A DNA stretch of 7,947 bases from Thermoplasmata archaeon (lineage in GTDB: Archaea; Thermoplasmatota; E2; DHVEG-1; B8-G13), in contig JAGGYP010000022.1 in assembly GCA_021162485.1 (NCBI GenBank), positions 1 to 7,947 on the forward strand, given 5' to 3'. The translations under genes were made by a program, and so were the position numbers. This document shows positions 6,130-7,947 of the stretch, one piece after another. The notes beneath the pieces were generated by a model. That model was not told where the DNA came from and made no database searches. It saw only the letters and a list, made by a program, of their open reading frames with translations. Within the stretch, counting starts at the first letter, position 1; the number at the start of each line of letters is the position of its first letter.

Positions 6130-6366
6130 ATGGTGAAACCACTAGAAATTTTACATAAAAGCCTGAACAGCAGAGTACTAATAGAGATAAGAGGAGATAG
6201 AAGCTATCGCGGCATATTGGATGGCTACGATGTACCTCATATGAACCTAGTGATCAAAAACGCTGAAGAGATTGTGAGGGATCCAGAAACAAAGGAAGAA
6301 AAGGTTATAAAGCATGAAATGGTGATAGTTAGGGGAGATAACATAATATATGTCTCTCCACCATAA
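6130..6366 (+). CDS. Archaeal Sm-like (Lsm) RNA-binding protein
   Basis: Sm-like protein expected to form a heptameric ring binding U-rich RNA; 78 residues, normal for archaeal Lsm proteins. The Sm1 motif spans about 11-45, with the RNA-contacting loop DVPHMNLVI (34-42; H37 and N39), and the Sm2 motif is IVRGDNIIYVS (66-76). The two are joined by a charged loop (EEIVRDPETKEEKVIKHE). The upstream ATG at 6116 runs into a TGA that overlaps this start, so 6130 is the first usable ATG; GTG at 6133 is an alternative. No strong Shine-Dalgarno is seen. The eL37 gene follows 23 bases later, the classical archaeal lsm-rpl37e arrangement. Confidence 0.93.
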   Translation: MVKPLEILHKSLNSRVLIEIRGDRSYRGILDGYDVPHMNLVIKNAEEIVRDPETKEEKVIKHEMVIVRGDNIIYVSPP

Positions 6367-6389
6367 AAACAGGTTGAGGTGAGAGAAGA

Positions 6390-6551
6390 GTGGGAAAAGG
6401 CACACCATCAAAAACAGGTGGCAAGAAAACTCATATAATTTGCAGAAGATGCGGTAGACATTCTTATCATATTAGAAAAAAAAGATGTGCTTATTGTGGC
6501 TTTGGCGAATCAAAACGAATGAGAAAATATAGCTGGGCGAAGGAGCATTAG
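6390..6551 (+). CDS. rpl37e: Large-subunit ribosomal protein eL37 (L37e)
   Basis: Small zinc-ribbon ribosomal protein of 53 residues, a full-length match to archaeal eL37. It begins [20 protein letters not shown] and ends RKYSWAKEH. The zinc ligands form Cys18-X2-Cys21-X11-Cys33-X2-Cys36, and the basic, arginine-rich body ([15 protein letters not shown]) is that of a protein bound to 23S rRNA. The start is GTG at 6390, preceded by GAGGTGA (6376-6382) at seven bases, a near-perfect ribosome binding site. It sits 23 bases after lsm and is surely cotranscribed. A TTTTTT run at 6566-6571, inside the 3' end of the opposing gene, could end the transcript. Confidence 0.95.
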   Translation: MGKGTPSKTGGKKTHIICRRCGRHSYHIRKKRCAYCGFGESKRMRKYSWAKEH

Positions 6552-6562
6552 ACAAAGAATTA

Positions 6563-6904
6563 TTATTTTTTGTATCTCTTGTAGTTTTCTATAGACCACT
6601 TGCCTTTTTTGCCCCAAATTTTTTCGTATACTTTTAACTCAACATAAAATATTATCAAAAACGCTACCGTAGAAGTTATATAATTTAGCGGAGTAAAAAG
6701 ATCTAATAGCAACTCAAGGGGAATAAAAACGCATATTAGCATAGAGAATACTATGAACAGGTTTTTCAAAATTTCTTGATAGAGGGGTCTAACCAAGCTG
6801 TTTTCTATACTCTTTCTTTTTCTATCTGAGAAATATTTGAGTAACCTATCAGTTGCTTCCAATCTTGTTTCGAGATTGGATTTAATCTTTTTGTTTTTCA
6901 TCAT
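6563..6904 (-). CDS. Small two-helix membrane protein, last gene of an opp operon
   Basis: I do not recognise the family. The 113-residue product has a basic N-terminal part (1-45, rich in K, R and E, with predicted helix TRLEATDRLLKYFSDRKRK), two hydrophobic segments at about 47-69 (LFIVFSMLICVFIPLELLL) and 74-92 (YITSTVAFLIIFYVELKVY), and a short basic tail (93-113). No signal peptide cleavage site or catalytic motif is visible. The start ATG overlaps the OppF-like stop as ATGA (6901-6904), so it is translationally coupled to a peptide transporter gene; an ATG three bases later is an equal alternative. It may assist the transporter, but that is inferred from position only. Confidence 0.7.
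   Translation of the reverse strand: MMKNKKIKSNLETRLEATDRLLKYFSDRKRKSIENSLVRPLYQEILKNLFIVFSMLICVFIPLELLLDLFTPLNYITSTVAFLIIFYVELKVYEKIWGKKGKWSIENYKRYKK
6566..6571 (+). terminator. Oligo-T tract after lsm-eL37
   Basis: Six T residues lie 15 bases past the eL37 stop, preceded by an AT-rich stretch, consistent with a U-rich archaeal terminator. It overlaps the last codons of the convergent membrane-protein gene, where it encodes lysines on the other strand, so it may be coincidental. Confidence 0.35.
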
Positions 6905-7887
6905 CCTTTAATCTCTCTGTTATATAGATGGCATGCCACGAAATGTTGCTCTTCTATCTCTCTGAGCTCTGGCTCCAGTTTTGAACATATTGGCATTCTT
7001 TTTGTACATCTTGGGTGGAATCTACATCCAGAGGGAGGGTTAATTAAACTAGGCACCTCACCTTTTAATGGTTTAAGTTTCTTCTTAACTTTTGGGTCAG
7101 GGATGGGAATAGCTGATAATAATGCCTCTGTATAAGGATGTAGTTGTTTTTCAAAAAGTTCTTTAGTCTTTGATACCTCGACTATTTTACCTGCATACAT
7201 AATAGCAACCCTGTTGCTTATATAGTGAATTACGCTTAAATCATGTGTGATAAATAGATATGTTAAACCAAACTTGTTTTGCAAGTCTTTTAAAAGATTA
7301 AGAATTTGGGCTTGGACCGATACGTCAAGTGCAGAGGTTGGTTCATCTAGTACAATAAAATCAGGGTTCAATGCAAGGGCACGGGCTATTCCTATTCTTT
7401 GTTTTTGACCACCGCTGAACTCATGTGGATATCTGTAAAGATGTTGCTCATTTAGTCCAACAGTGTACAACAATTCAAGAACTTTTTTGTTGAGAGCCTC
7501 ACCTTTTAGTTTCTTATTTATTAGTAGTGGTTCACCAACTATTTGTTTTACTGTCATTCTTGGGTCTAAAGAAGATGAAGGATCTTGAAACACAATTTGC
7601 ATATGAGGTCTTATTCTTCTTAGCTCTGATTTATTTAATTCTGTTAAATTTTTACCCATGAAATATATCGTTCCAGAGGTTGCAGGTATTAGTTGGATTG
7701 CCACTCTGCCTAATGTTGTTTTTCCACAGCCAGATTCACCTACCAAACCAAAAGTCTCACCATGTCTGATATGGATATCGACATCATCTACAGCCTTTAC
7801 ATAATCCTTAGAAAAGGTAAAAAGCCCTTTTTTAATTGGGAAGTATTTTTTGAGTTTTTCAATTTTCAAAATTGTATCCTTTTTCAT
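6901..7887 (-). CDS. oppF: Oligopeptide/dipeptide ABC transporter ATP-binding protein (OppF-like)
   Basis: Cytoplasmic ATPase that powers peptide import through a membrane pore formed by OppB/OppC-type subunits. All nucleotide-binding motifs are intact: Walker A GESGCGKTT (50-58), Q-loop Q101, signature FSGGQKQR (157-164), Walker B FIVLDE (177-182) and H-loop H215. The C-terminal oligopeptide extension (about 235-328) has the cysteine set C288-X5-C294-X6-C301-X17-C319 that in this subfamily can hold an iron-sulfur cluster. The 328-residue length is typical of OppF/DppF. The N-terminal FPIKKGLF (16-23) is OppF-like rather than OppD-like, supported by an OppD-like tail immediately upstream. The ATG overlaps that gene's TGA as ATGA. 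True substrate (oligopeptide, dipeptide or other) cannot be told from an ATPase. Confidence 0.93.
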   Translation of the reverse strand: MKKDTILKIEKLKKYFPIKKGLFTFSKDYVKAVDDVDIHIRHGETFGLVGESGCGKTTLGRVAIQLIPATSGTIYFMGKNLTELNKSELRRIRPHMQIVFQDPSSSLDPRMTVKQIVGEPLLINKKLKGEALNKKVLELLYTVGLNEQHLYRYPHEFSGGQKQRIGIARALALNPDFIVLDEPTSALDVSVQAQILNLLKDLQNKFGLTYLFITHDLSVIHYISNRVAIMYAGKIVEVSKTKELFEKQLHPYTEALLSAIPIPDPKVKKKLKPLKGEVPSLINPPSGCRFHPRCTKRMPICSKLEPELREIEEQHFVACHLYNREIKG

Positions 7888-7947
7888 ATCTTTCTTTCCT
7901 TCTTTACAATAACAGAATGTTTTACCTCTTCATATCTATGACATGCA
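7884..7947 (-). CDS. oppD: C-terminal end of an OppD-like ABC ATPase (cut by right edge)
   Basis: Reading leftwards from the edge, one frame gives ACHRYEEVKHSVIVKKERKI and a TGA at 7886-7884. The first residues, A-C-H-R-Y, match the last conserved cysteine of the oligopeptide-transporter ATPase C-terminus; the OppF-like protein here has the equivalent VACHLY. The stop overlaps the oppF ATG, the usual oppD-oppF coupling. Only the last 20 residues are present, so identity rests on this motif plus position. Confidence 0.7.
   Translation of the reverse strand, partial: ACHRYEEVKHSVIVKKERKI

Overview
The window is archaeal. It encodes a replication protein A with a zinc-binding OB fold, an RPA-associated OB/winged-helix protein, a SepF-type division protein, an MCT-1/Tma20-like PUA protein, an archaeal Lsm protein and ribosomal protein eL37. 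Promoters look archaeal (A/T-rich TATA boxes, some with purine-rich BRE-like bases upstream), the DNA is AT-rich, and several starts carry a GGAGG-type Shine-Dalgarno. The gene set fits a euryarchaeote, possibly of the Thermoplasmatota. That placement is an inference from gene content, not from any alignment.

Layout from left to right. Positions 1-567 hold no complete gene. They contain a possible C-terminal gene fragment (1-87), back-to-back hairpins (88-134) that could belong to a cloverleaf-like fold (59-153), a cluster of oligo-T tracts (201-257), three weak degenerate repeats and the trkA promoter. On the + strand, trkA (568-1221) and trkH (1228-2700) form a potassium-uptake operon. After a small hairpin and a new promoter, a second + operon follows: rpa (2783-4093) and an RPA-associated gene (4083-4958), overlapping by 11 bases.

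This operon runs head-on into sepF (4955-5338, minus strand), with a 4-base overlap of the two coding ends. The MCT-1-like PUA gene (5531-6016, minus) lies upstream of sepF and may be leaderless. Diverging from it are lsm (6130-6366) and the short eL37 gene (6390-6551), both on the + strand. The right end is a minus-strand oligopeptide ABC transporter operon: the last residues of an OppD-like ATPase (from the window edge to 7884), an OppF-like ATPase (6901-7887) and a small two-helix membrane protein (6563-6904), each joined to the next by an ATGA overlap.

The genes fall into four jobs: K+ homeostasis (TrkA gating TrkH), single-stranded DNA protection (RPA and partner), cell division (SepF) and translation/RNA handling (PUA, Lsm, eL37), plus peptide import at the right edge. 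Most of this is housekeeping. The least explained parts are the 567-base region before trkA and the small membrane protein ending the opp operon. I see no CRISPR array, rRNA, canonical tRNA, transposase gene or defence system.
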